Below are positions 46,718 to 54,412 of a stretch of 64,000 bases of DNA, one piece after another (position 1 is the first letter of the stretch; each line of letters begins with the position of its first letter). A model generated the notes under the pieces. The model saw only the letters and a list, made by a program, of their open reading frames with translations, searched no databases and had not been told where the DNA came from. The translations under genes were made by a program, and so were the position numbers. The DNA is from Flavobacterium kayseriense (GTDB lineage Bacteria; Bacteroidota; Bacteroidia; Flavobacteriales; Flavobacteriaceae): the NCBI RefSeq assembly GCF_014305095.1, contig NZ_JACRUI010000001.1, forward strand, positions 1-64,000. Reading direction: 5' to 3'.

Positions 46718-47962
46718 CTATCTTATAAATCCTACTCCTGCTGTTGTATTGGTTGCTGCATCGATTAAGATAAAAGCACCGTTTGATTTATTGTCGTTGT
46801 AAGCATCAAAATAAATTGCTTTGCTTAACTTGATATTTACTTCGCCTATTTCGTTAATTGCTAATTGAGATGCTTCTGTAGTTCCAGAAAAATCGGTTGC
46901 AATAACGTTTTTCACGCTGTCAATTTTCGCTAAAACTCGGTTGGTGTTGTGTTGCACAAAATATTTTGCACCTGGAACTAGTTTTTTACTATCCATCCAA
47001 CAAACTGTTGTATTGATATCTTTCTCCACTTTAGGCAACTCAGATGATTTTACAATCATGTCTCCTCTAGTTACATTGATATCATTTTCTAATTCGATTG
47101 TGATCGACGAACCTACTGAAGCTTCATCAAATTGTTGATTGAAAAAGTGAATGTTCGTCACTTTCGACTCTGTTAAAGAAGGTAATACTGTTACAGCATC
47201 TCCTACTTTAATATTGTTCCCATATAATTTTCCAGCATAGCCTCTAAAATCGTGGTACTCTTCTGTCTTTGGACGAATAACGGTCTGTACCGGGAAACGT
47301 GCTTTTCCTTTTTCGTATACATCTGCAGGCTCTAAAGCTTCCAGGTGTTTTAGAATCGTTTGCCCTTCGTACCAAGGCATTCCGCCTAAAGATTCTACGA
47401 CATTATCACCAGTTAAAGCACTCAACGGAATGTAACTAACGTTTTGTTCTTTAAAAGTACTTTTTGCATTTAGCGCTTCAAAATCGGCTTTGATTTTATT
47501 ATAAACTTCTTCAGAATAATCAACTAAATCCATTTTATTAACAGCAACAATTACTTCTTTTACTCTCAATAAATTATTGATGAAAAAGTGACGGTACGTT
47601 TGCTCAATAACTCCTTTACGCGCATCAATTAAAATAATCGATACTTGTGAAGTTGAAGCACCTGTAACCATGTTACGCGTGTACTCTACATGACCTGGAG
47701 TATCAGCAATAATGTAACTTTTCTTAGCAGTAGAAAAATAAATATGAGCCACATCAATCGTAATTCCTTGTTCTCTCTCTGCAACTAAACCATCAGTAGC
47801 CAAAGAAAAATCTAAATAATCATATCCTTTTTGTTTGCTGCTCTTTTCGATTGCTTCCAGTTTGTCTGTAGTCAAAGATTGTGTATCGTATAATAATCTC
47901 CCGATTAATGTACTTTTTCCGTCATCTACACTTCCTGCTGTTGCTATTTTTAAAACTTCCAT
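46718..47962 (-). CDS. cysN: Sulfate adenylyltransferase large subunit (GTPase)
   Basis: 414 residues of the EF-Tu-like GTPase that drives ATP sulfurylase: ATAGSVDDGKSTLIGRLLYDTQSL (P-loop), DTPGHVEYTRNMVTGAS and NKMDLVDY. No APS kinase domain is fused, which fits the APS-type reductase in this operon. A DUF2490 gene and a G-rich hairpin stand between cysD and this gene. Confidence 0.95.
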   Translation of the reverse strand: MEVLKIATAGSVDDGKSTLIGRLLYDTQSLTTDKLEAIEKSSKQKGYDYLDFSLATDGLVAEREQGITIDVAHIYFSTAKKSYIIADTPGHVEYTRNMVTGASTSQVSIILIDARKGVIEQTYRHFFINNLLRVKEVIVAVNKMDLVDYSEEVYNKIKADFEALNAKSTFKEQNVSYIPLSALTGDNVVESLGGMPWYEGQTILKHLEALEPADVYEKGKARFPVQTVIRPKTEEYHDFRGYAGKLYGNNIKVGDAVTVLPSLTESKVTNIHFFNQQFDEASVGSSITIELENDINVTRGDMIVKSSELPKVEKDINTTVCWMDSKKLVPGAKYFVQHNTNRVLAKIDSVKNVIATDFSGTTEASQLAINEIGEVNIKLSKAIYFDAYNDNKSNGAFILIDAATNTTAGVGFIR

Positions 47963-47982
47963 TATATATTTTTTGTTTAAAT

Positions 47983-48016
47983 CCTCCCCCCAACCCCCTC
48001 CGAAAGAGGGGGAGTC
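47983..48016. repeat. G/C-rich hairpin before cysN
   Basis: CCTCCCCCCAACCCCCTCCGAAAGAGGGGGAG: on the minus strand the stem CCCCCTC with GAGGGGG is followed by TTGGGGGGAGG, 21 bases before the cysN start. Strikingly GC-rich in this genome; similar sequences are, from memory, dispersed in Bacteroidota. It could form a hairpin or G-quadruplex in the mRNA. Confidence 0.55.
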
Positions 48017-48066
48017 GAAACGTTAATTTATTGTCTTATTATTTAATTCCCATCAGAGAATATCTT

Positions 48067-48798
48067 TTAAATCTTAACCTTATGGATAAAACTAAATCGT
48101 ATAATATCTCTATTAAAATAATCTACCCCATTTGATCTTTCTTGGAAACTATTTAAGTAACCTAATTCTAACGCAATGGCCGGACTAACTCCCACTTGAA
48201 CTGCTGCGTAAATTCTGTTTTGATCGAATGTGTTTTTTATAATTTTGTTCCCGCCATTAATCATTATTTCATCCGATAGAATTCCTTTTAGATAGTGTTT
48301 TTCTTTCTTCCAAAAAGTGTAATCTCCTTGAATTCGGTATCTAAATCTCAAATAAAAAGTAGTTCCATCTTCAAGCATTATTTTACTTGCATTATGAACA
48401 AACCGTTCTTCTATCATATACCGATGTGTCAAATTCACTTTTCCTAAAGTCTGTTTCACCGTTGCATCTTGTTGCAAACGATATTCAGGAATATGAAAAC
48501 CCGTTTTAACTTCAGGATCTTGTGTCGCCACTGAGAAGTAAGCAAAACCTGCACCTAACTCCACCTTATCAGTTATCTTACCTCTCAGTTGAACCCGACT
48601 CACAAAAGTGTTTTGGGTTACTGGATTTATAAAAATTCGATTATCAATCTCAGTATGTACAGACCATTTATTATTTAATTCCAACTGATTGTAATATCTA
48701 GACCAAAGTAAACTCTGCTTGTCGACATTTTTTTCAGTTTGCGCTTGTATTCCAATACTAAACAGCAATACACCCAAAAGAAATTTCACGGACTTCAT
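48067..48798 (-). CDS. DUF2490 outer-membrane-like beta-barrel protein
   Basis: 243 residues from the ATG at 48798, which begins MKSVKFLLGVLLFSIGIQAQ, a clear signal peptide; the longer frame to 48900 would overlap cysD by 100 bases. The mature part is a series of alternating beta strands (SRVQLRGKITDKVELGAGFAYF, TFYLRFRYRIQGDYTF) ending in a C-terminal strand FSFIHKVKI, typical of an outer-membrane barrel. It begins two bases after cysD and is inside the sulfate operon, so a role in sulfur compound uptake is possible. Function unknown. Confidence 0.8.
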   Translation of the reverse strand: MKSVKFLLGVLLFSIGIQAQTEKNVDKQSLLWSRYYNQLELNNKWSVHTEIDNRIFINPVTQNTFVSRVQLRGKITDKVELGAGFAYFSVATQDPEVKTGFHIPEYRLQQDATVKQTLGKVNLTHRYMIEERFVHNASKIMLEDGTTFYLRFRYRIQGDYTFWKKEKHYLKGILSDEIMINGGNKIIKNTFDQNRIYAAVQVGVSPAIALELGYLNSFQERSNGVDYFNRDIIRFSFIHKVKI

Positions 48799-48799
48799 T

Positions 48800-49699
48800 C
48801 TAAAAGTACCCTTGTTGTTTTCTTTTCTCCATGGCTGCCTCAGAGCGTTTATCGTCAATTCGAGCACCTCTTTCAGATATTGTTGAAGCTCTAATTTCAC
48901 CTACTACTTCTGATATTGTTGCCGCATAAGAATCAACTGCTGCCGTACAACTCATATCCCCTACTGTTCTAAAACGGACAATGCGTTCTTCAATCTCTTC
49001 GTTTTCTTCTTGGTATACATAAGGAGAGTGTGACCAAATCATTCCGTCTCTCAAGAATACTTTACGTTTGTGTGAGAAGTAAATTGATGGAATTTCGATT
49101 TGCTCTTTTTCGATATAACTCCAAACATCTAATTCAGTCCAGTTCGAAATAGGAAAAACACGTACGTTTTGTCCGTTTTCAATTTTACCATTCAATAAAT
49201 CAAATAATTCAGGACGTTGGTTTTTTTCGTCCCATTGACCAAAGTCATCACGAACAGAAAAAATACGTTCTTTTGCTCTCGCTTTTTCTTCATCACGACG
49301 AGCTCCACCAATACAAGCATCAAACTTGAATTCGTCAATCGCATCTAATAAAGTAGTAGTTTGCAAACTGTTTCTACTAGAGTATTTACCAGTTTCTTCA
49401 ACAACCTTTCCTTCGTCAATTGCATCTTGTACATTACGAACGATTAATTCCAATCCTAATTCTTTCACCAATCGGTCTCTAAATTCAATAGTTTCCGGAA
49501 AATTATGACCTGTGTCAACATGTAATAATGGAAAAGGAATTTTAGCTGGAAAGAATGCTTTTTGCGCTAACCTCACCAATGTAATGGAATCTTTTCCTCC
49601 AGAAAAAAGCAAAACCGGCTTATCAAATTGAGAAATTACTTCTCTAAAGATGTATATCGCTTCGCTTTCTAATGCGTTTGTTTTTAATATTGAACTCAT
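48800..49699 (-). CDS. cysD: Sulfate adenylyltransferase small subunit
   Basis: 299 residues with the PP-loop LLFSGGKDSITLVRLAQKAF and FPLLHVDTGHNFPETIEFRD, GGARRDEEKARAKERIFS, and the C-terminal RGARIDDKRSEAAMEKRKQQGYF typical of CysD. It catalyses adenylylation of sulfate together with CysN. Second in the operon after cysH. Confidence 0.95.
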   Translation of the reverse strand: MSSILKTNALESEAIYIFREVISQFDKPVLLFSGGKDSITLVRLAQKAFFPAKIPFPLLHVDTGHNFPETIEFRDRLVKELGLELIVRNVQDAIDEGKVVEETGKYSSRNSLQTTTLLDAIDEFKFDACIGGARRDEEKARAKERIFSVRDDFGQWDEKNQRPELFDLLNGKIENGQNVRVFPISNWTELDVWSYIEKEQIEIPSIYFSHKRKVFLRDGMIWSHSPYVYQEENEEIEERIVRFRTVGDMSCTAAVDSYAATISEVVGEIRASTISERGARIDDKRSEAAMEKRKQQGYF

Positions 49700-49807
49700 G
49701 TTTTTTGTTTAAAAGTTTCAGGTTTAAAGTTTCAAGTTATTGCAACCCAAATAAACCCCTTAACTATTTATATTTTTTTCTAATTACTCTTTACTATTCA
49801 CTAATTA

Positions 49808-50509
49808 CTACTTCTGGTGCAAACCACATTCTTTATGGCTTGATTCCCACCACCATCTACCGGCTCTAATGTCTTCACCTTCGGCGATTGCTCTGGTACA
49901 AGGCGCACAACCTATGCTCACGAATCCTTTTTTATGAAGAGCATTTTGCGGAACATTATTTAGCTCTATATAATCCTCTACTTCTTTCAAGGTCCATTTT
50001 AGCAGCGGATTGAACTTGATGATTTCAAATTTCGAGTCATATTCAAAAAGATGTAAATCATTTCTGTTTTCTGACTGCTCTGCTCTCAATCCTGTAATCC
50101 AAACTGAGTTTCCTTTTAATGCTTTAGTCAATGGCGCTACTTTTCGAATAAAACAACACTCTTTTCTATTTTCAACCGATTCGTAAAAGCTATTTGGACC
50201 TTTTGTATTCAATAAATTCTGCACAGCAGTCGCTTCAGGAAAATAAACTTCAATGTGTTTTTTATACTTCTTAAGTGTCTTATGAAAAACATCATAAGTT
50301 TCTTGGAATAAACGCCCCGTATCTAAAGTGAAAATATTGATCGCAGTATTACTATTTGCAATTAAAGCTGTAATCACCTGATCTTCTTGCCCAAATGAAG
50401 TCGAAAAAACTACTTTATTTTTATATTCATCTGCCAAAAAAGCAAAAGTCTCTTCAATCGAAAAGTCTTTTGTTTTCTCTATTAATGCTTGTACTATTAT
50501 TGTGCTCAT
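49808..50509 (-). CDS. cysH: APS reductase (assimilatory, Fe-S type)
   Basis: 233 residues. STSFGQEDQVITALI and TLDTGRLFQETYD are family motifs. Four cysteines for a 4Fe-4S cluster are present as Cys118-Cys119 and Cys201-x2-Cys204, and the catalytic cysteine is in the C-terminal KECGLH (Cys228). The cluster marks the enzyme as acting on APS, not PAPS, which fits the absence of an APS kinase. First gene of the sulfate reduction operon, with a palindromic operator and clear promoter upstream. Confidence 0.94.
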   Translation of the reverse strand: MSTIIVQALIEKTKDFSIEETFAFLADEYKNKVVFSTSFGQEDQVITALIANSNTAINIFTLDTGRLFQETYDVFHKTLKKYKKHIEVYFPEATAVQNLLNTKGPNSFYESVENRKECCFIRKVAPLTKALKGNSVWITGLRAEQSENRNDLHLFEYDSKFEIIKFNPLLKWTLKEVEDYIELNNVPQNALHKKGFVSIGCAPCTRAIAEGEDIRAGRWWWESSHKECGLHQK

Positions 50510-50538
50510 TTTTCTTTCTAATTATAAAATCTATTACC

Positions 50539-50553
50539 CTATCGGCTTAGTAG
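50539..50553. promoter_or_regulatory. Palindromic operator candidate at the cysH promoter
   Basis: CTAT-CGGCTTA-GTAG, a dyad of the form CTAY-N7-RTAG. On the minus strand it begins 10 bases past the -7 element, covering the start of the transcript, as a repressor site would. A second site is at the tauE promoter. Confidence 0.5.
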
Positions 50554-50562
50554 ATTACATCG

Positions 50563-50591
50563 CAAAAGTACTACTTATTTCTAAACCACAA
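50563..50591 (-). promoter_or_regulatory. cysH promoter
   Basis: Minus strand TTG, 18-base spacer, TACTTTTG; an exact match to the Bacteroidota consensus. Confidence 0.75.
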
Positions 50592-50776
50592 AACAAAAAC
50601 TTACTTTTCTGCGCCAAAAAGAGATAACAAGTTAACGACTCATAGAAAGCACAATAGCACTCGAGGAGTTAAACTTATTAAATAAAAGATTTATCTTAAT
50701 TCCACTATTATTATTCATAAATAAAGTCACTAAACCCTAATAATTATTAAATTTTTCAGATATATCTCTATATAGT

Positions 50777-50791
50777 CTATCTAGCCCATAG
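50777..50791. promoter_or_regulatory. Palindromic operator candidate at the tauE promoter
   Basis: CTAT-CTAGCCC-ATAG, a perfect dyad sharing the form CTAY-N7-RTAG and the central GCC with the cysH site (read on opposite strands). It lies where the -33 region of the TauE-type gene should be. Confidence 0.5.
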
Positions 50792-50811
50792 GATTATTAT
50801 AATTTACTTTC

Positions 50812-50819
50812 TACTTTTG
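50812..50819 (+). promoter_or_regulatory. -7 element of the TauE/SafE gene
   Basis: TACTTTTG, 17 bases before the start codon; an exact consensus match. The -33 region is replaced by the palindrome. Confidence 0.65.
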
Positions 50820-50836
50820 TCAAAAATTAATTAGTT

Positions 50837-51619
50837 ATGGATTTTCAATTAGGCTTTATAGTTGCCGGATTACTAGTAGGCTTTATTGTGGGCTTGACAG
50901 GTGTAGGAGGCGGCTCTTTAATGACTCCTATTTTACTTTGGTTTGGTATTCCTCCAACCACCGCTGTAGGTACCGATCTATTATATGCTGCCTTTACTAA
51001 AATGGGAGGAGTATTTGTACATCACAAGAAAAAAAATATTAATTGGTCAATTACAGGCTGGCTTTCTCTAGGTAGTGTTCCTGCTGCTTTATTGACCTTA
51101 TGGATTTTAAACAGTATTAAAACCGATATTTCATCTATAAATTCGATCATAAAATACAGCCTAGGTTGGGCTTTGCTTTTAACATCTATTGCCGTTCTCT
51201 TCAAAAAGAGATTACTTGTTTTATCTCAAAAGCATTCTGGTGATAAGTTTCATAGCGAAAGTAAAACACGAAATATTTTGACAGTGGCTATTGGGGTTTT
51301 ACTTGGAGTAACCGTTACGTTAACATCTATTGGTGCTGGAGCATTAGGTACTGTTACTCTATTTTTTCTTTTTCCGTTACTACCAACTCCCAAACTCGTG
51401 GGTACTGAGATTGCTCACGCAGTACCACTAACACTAGTTGCAGGACTAGGACACGCCTCTATGGGGAATTTAGACCTAACATTACTCGTTCAGTTACTTA
51501 TGGGTTCATTACCTGGAATTTTCATGGGTAGCATGCTTAGCGGTAAAGTTCCCGATTTATTACTTAGGAACGCTATCGCAATCATGTTGTTTTTTGTAGG
51601 CTACAATCTCGTTTTCTAG
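50837..51619 (+). CDS. TauE/SafE family sulfite/sulfur-compound transporter
   Basis: 260 residues with about eight membrane segments. The N-terminal FIVGLTGVGGGSLMTPILLWF repeat and its degenerate C-terminal counterpart GVTVTLTSIGAGALGTVTLFFLFPL are the internal duplication of the family. Members export sulfite, sulfoacetate or related anions, or take up sulfur compounds. Divergent from the cysH operon with a shared operator type, it may export excess sulfite or import a sulfur source; direction cannot be told from sequence. Confidence 0.88.
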   Translation: MDFQLGFIVAGLLVGFIVGLTGVGGGSLMTPILLWFGIPPTTAVGTDLLYAAFTKMGGVFVHHKKKNINWSITGWLSLGSVPAALLTLWILNSIKTDISSINSIIKYSLGWALLLTSIAVLFKKRLLVLSQKHSGDKFHSESKTRNILTVAIGVLLGVTVTLTSIGAGALGTVTLFFLFPLLPTPKLVGTEIAHAVPLTLVAGLGHASMGNLDLTLLVQLLMGSLPGIFMGSMLSGKVPDLLLRNAIAIMLFFVGYNLVF

Positions 51620-51641
51620 AACGACTGTACACCTAATAAAA

Positions 51642-51677
51642 AATCCCTTTCCGTACAAAAATGTATGGAAAGGGATT
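51642..51677. terminator. Bidirectional terminator between tauE-like and rrf2 genes
   Basis: AATCCCTTTCC with its perfect complement, extended by GTAC/GTAT pairs, with A and T runs outside. Confidence 0.85.
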
Positions 51678-51698
51678 ATTTATTTTTCGTTTTTCTAC

Positions 51699-52109
51699 TC
51701 AAAAAGCGATATCAGCCAAACTATTATTTTCTAAAATCTGAAGTGTATTATCTCTAACCTCAGTCATTAGTTTACGTACCGCACAAGCTGCTTCATCTTG
51801 ACAGTCATCACATTTTTCATAGAAATTATGAGAAGCACATGGCAGTAAAGCAATAGGACCTTCTAATATTCGATAGACCTTAGCCATGTTGATTTCCTCG
51901 GGCTCTTTGATTAAATAATACCCGCCGCCTTTTCCTTTCTTAGCACCTAAAAACCCTGAATGGCGCAAAAGCAACAAAATACTTTCTAAGAACTTTACCG
52001 AAATATTTTCACTCTTTGCAATATCTGCGATAGCAACAGGAGTTTGATCTTCTTGGCGCGCCAAAAATGTCAAAGCTTTTATTCCATATTTTGTTTTCTT
52101 TGAAAGCAT
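51699..52109 (-). CDS. Rrf2 family transcriptional regulator
   Basis: 136 residues with an N-terminal winged helix (SKKTKYGIKALTFLARQ, KSENISVKFLESILLLLRHSGFLGAKKGKGGGYYL). The C-terminal half has four cysteines in CASHNFYEKCDDCQDEAACAVR, which could bind an Fe-S cluster as in IscR or NsrR. Family members include CymR, which controls sulfur genes. The location between the sulfate operon and metZ makes it the best candidate to bind the palindromes near 50.5 and 50.8 kb; this is inference. Confidence 0.87.
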   Translation of the reverse strand: MLSKKTKYGIKALTFLARQEDQTPVAIADIAKSENISVKFLESILLLLRHSGFLGAKKGKGGGYYLIKEPEEINMAKVYRILEGPIALLPCASHNFYEKCDDCQDEAACAVRKLMTEVRDNTLQILENNSLADIAF

Positions 52110-52140
52110 AATTTAGTAACTAATATATATTTAATAATAC

Positions 52141-52171
52141 CAAATCTACAATCAAAATTCGTCAATCACAA
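52141..52171 (-). promoter_or_regulatory. rrf2 promoter
   Basis: Minus strand TTG, 20-base spacer, TAGATTTG; consensus match. Confidence 0.65.
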
Positions 52172-52180
52172 ATGTCGCTT

Positions 52181-53353
52181 TTAACCTAAGGCTTGCTCCA
52201 AATCGTTAATGACATCTTGTACCGTTTCTAGTCCCACTGAAACACGTACTAATCCATCAGTAATACTCACAGACAATCGCTCGTCAACAGATAATTTACT
52301 GTGTGTTGTTGATGCTGGATGCGTTACAATAGTTCTAGTATCTCCTAAATTTGGCGAAAGGGAACACAATTGAATCTTGTCTAAAAAGTTACGTCCTGCT
52401 TCTAGTCCGCCTTTTATTTCAAAAGCTACAATGCTACCACCTGCTTTCATTTGCTTTTTGGCAATTTCATGTTGTGGGTGCGATTTCAAGAACGGATATT
52501 TCACCTTATTTACATTAGGATGCGTTTCTAAAAACTCAGCAACCTTCATTGCATTTTCGCAATGTCTATCCAGACGAATGGCCAAAGTCTCTAAACTTTT
52601 AGACAATACCCAAGCATTAAAAGGCGATAAAGAAGGTCCTGTCAATCTAGAAAACAAATATATTTTCTGAATCAGTTCAGGATCTCCCACAGTAATTCCT
52701 CCTAAAACCCGACCTTGTCCGTCCATTAATTTGGTAGCAGAATGTACCACCAAATGTGCTCCCCATTTGATTGGCTGCTGCAAATAAGGCGTTGCAAAAC
52801 AGTTGTCAATAACCAAAATCAAATTGTGTTTTTTGGCGATATTCCCTAGCAGTTCCAAATCGATAATATCAACCGCTGGATTCGTTGGCGATTCAGCAAA
52901 AAGAATCTTTGTTTGTGGAGTTATAAAACTTTCAATAGTTTCCGGTTTGTTGATGTCGAAATAGGAAGTCTCGATATTCCACTTTGGAAAATAGTTTACA
53001 AATAAGGAATGAGTCGCTCCAAAAACACTACTCGAAGATACAATATGATCATCAGATTTCAATAAAGCAGCCATGGTTGAATACACCGCAGCCATCCCAG
53101 AAGCAAAAGCAAAACCTGCAGTAGCACCTTCCATTTTGCATACCTTTTCTACAAATTCATTTGTATTGGGGTTGCTATAACGGCTATAAATATTGCGATC
53201 TTTTTCTTCGGCAAATGAGGCACGCATATCTTCAGCATCTTCAAATACAAAACTTGACGTTAAGTACAAAGGAACCGAATGTTCTAAATATTGCGTGCGT
53301 TCTAATTGGGTGCGGATGGCTTCGGTTTCAAAACCAAATTCTTCTTCGTTCAT
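52181..53353 (-). CDS. metZ: O-acylhomoserine sulfhydrylase
   Basis: About 390 residues from the ATG at 53353 (MNEEEFGFETEAIRTQLERT). A Cys/Met-metabolism PLP enzyme: YSRYSNPN, FASGMAAVYSTMAALL, VDNCFATPYLQQP and the Schiff-base lysine in LVVHSATKLMDGQGRVLGG. It joins sulfide from the sulfate operon to an acylated homoserine to give homocysteine directly. Similarity is to MetZ, often named O-succinylhomoserine sulfhydrylase, yet the acyl donor enzyme here is MetX-like (acetyl), so the true substrate is probably O-acetylhomoserine. Confidence 0.88.
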   Translation of the reverse strand: MNEEEFGFETEAIRTQLERTQYLEHSVPLYLTSSFVFEDAEDMRASFAEEKDRNIYSRYSNPNTNEFVEKVCKMEGATAGFAFASGMAAVYSTMAALLKSDDHIVSSSSVFGATHSLFVNYFPKWNIETSYFDINKPETIESFITPQTKILFAESPTNPAVDIIDLELLGNIAKKHNLILVIDNCFATPYLQQPIKWGAHLVVHSATKLMDGQGRVLGGITVGDPELIQKIYLFSRLTGPSLSPFNAWVLSKSLETLAIRLDRHCENAMKVAEFLETHPNVNKVKYPFLKSHPQHEIAKKQMKAGGSIVAFEIKGGLEAGRNFLDKIQLCSLSPNLGDTRTIVTHPASTTHSKLSVDERLSVSITDGLVRVSVGLETVQDVINDLEQALG

Positions 53354-53456
53354 TTTATGTTGTTTTAAAAAAAGTGTTTCGCAGAGATTCACAGAGAATA
53401 CTCAGCGATACACAAAATATTTTTTTAATTATTATTAAATTATGAAAGTGGCTAGT

Positions 53457-53891
53457 TTAAATCTTTTCTAATTCAACTCCATTCAAAACTACCTTATAAT
53501 GTATTGTTGCAGTTGGTTCTAAGGTTTTAGAAACCGAGCAGTATTTTTCAAAAGAAAGTTGAGCCGCTTTGGCTGCTTTGTCTTCTTTAATGTTTCCTTC
53601 TAAGTAAAAAATCAAATGGATGTCTTTAAAAGGTTTTGCTTCGCCTACTTGAACACGTTCTCCCTCAACCTCAGCTTTAAAAGATTTGATTTCTTGACGT
53701 TGTTTTTTTAAGATCGAAATCATATCAATTGCGCTGCAGCCCGCCACTCCCATTAATACTAACTCCATCGGACTTACTCCTAAATCATTTCCGCCAAATT
53801 CAGAACGGTTATCAACTTTTACAATATGCCCACGTTCGTTTTTTAATTCGAAATGGAAATTGTCGTTTACTCTATTTAATTTAATTTTCAT
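53457..53891 (-). CDS. OsmC family protein
   Basis: 144 residues of the OsmC/Ohr fold. The redox cysteine is in GVAGCSAIDMISILKKQRQEIKSF and a second cysteine is in FEKYCSVSKTL, the pair used for hydroperoxide reduction. OsmC proteins detoxify organic hydroperoxides. It is next to metZ on the same strand with about 100 bases between; a link to sulfur metabolism is possible but not shown. Confidence 0.87.
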   Translation of the reverse strand: MKIKLNRVNDNFHFELKNERGHIVKVDNRSEFGGNDLGVSPMELVLMGVAGCSAIDMISILKKQRQEIKSFKAEVEGERVQVGEAKPFKDIHLIFYLEGNIKEDKAAKAAQLSFEKYCSVSKTLEPTATIHYKVVLNGVELEKI

Positions 53892-53988
53892 AGTTATGTA
53901 TTTATTTGAACGCGAGTAACACGGATTTGCTTTCGCAAAAACACGGATTTAAACGCTGATTTTTTATTTATTTTAATTTAATAATTCG

Positions 53989-54345
53989 TTACAATACCAG
54001 TAAGAATAGCCAAATTGAAACGATCCAAAATATACTATTGAACCAACCATCAATGAATAAAGATCGATCTATTGTCCAATAGGTATCAACACTTTTTCTT
54101 TCATATTTTAGATAGAATAATTTACTTAAAACATAATAGACAATCTGGGCAAGCAGTGGTACAAATAATGCATTAATAGCAGTATTCTGTCCTAAACCAA
54201 TCAACAGACTTATCGAAGCAATTAAAAATAATATGATATTTAAAATTATTAGTTTAAGAAACCATTCTTTGCTATCTAATTTACTTTTATCAAACAAGAA
54301 TATCAATGACACATTCATTCCTATTAAAATAAAAATAATATCCAT
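53989..54345 (-). CDS. Small integral membrane protein
   Basis: About 118 residues from the ATG at 54345 (MDIIFILIGMNVSLIFLF), with four hydrophobic segments and short charged loops (KSKLDSKEW, KYERKSVDTYW). I recognise no family. The start at 54393 would add a polar stretch before the first membrane helix and lie close to the end of the metX-thrA gene, so the later start is preferred. It is 68 bases downstream of the fusion gene on the same strand. Confidence 0.6.
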   Translation of the reverse strand: MDIIFILIGMNVSLIFLFDKSKLDSKEWFLKLIILNIILFLIASISLLIGLGQNTAINALFVPLLAQIVYYVLSKLFYLKYERKSVDTYWTIDRSLFIDGWFNSIFWIVSIWLFLLVL

Positions 54346-54412
54346 ATAAAATTCTTTTTGCTTACCGATCACTGAAAACTGGTTACTATTCACTAAAAAC
54401 TGTTCACTTCAA

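Noticed and set aside
46718-47962. cysN considered as elongation factor Tu
   Set aside because: SVDDGKSTLIGRLLYD and operon position next to cysD and cysH show it is the sulfate adenylyltransferase GTPase.
53892-53960. Direct repeat ACACGGATTT before the OsmC gene
   Set aside because: Only two short copies; seems spacer debris with no clear role.
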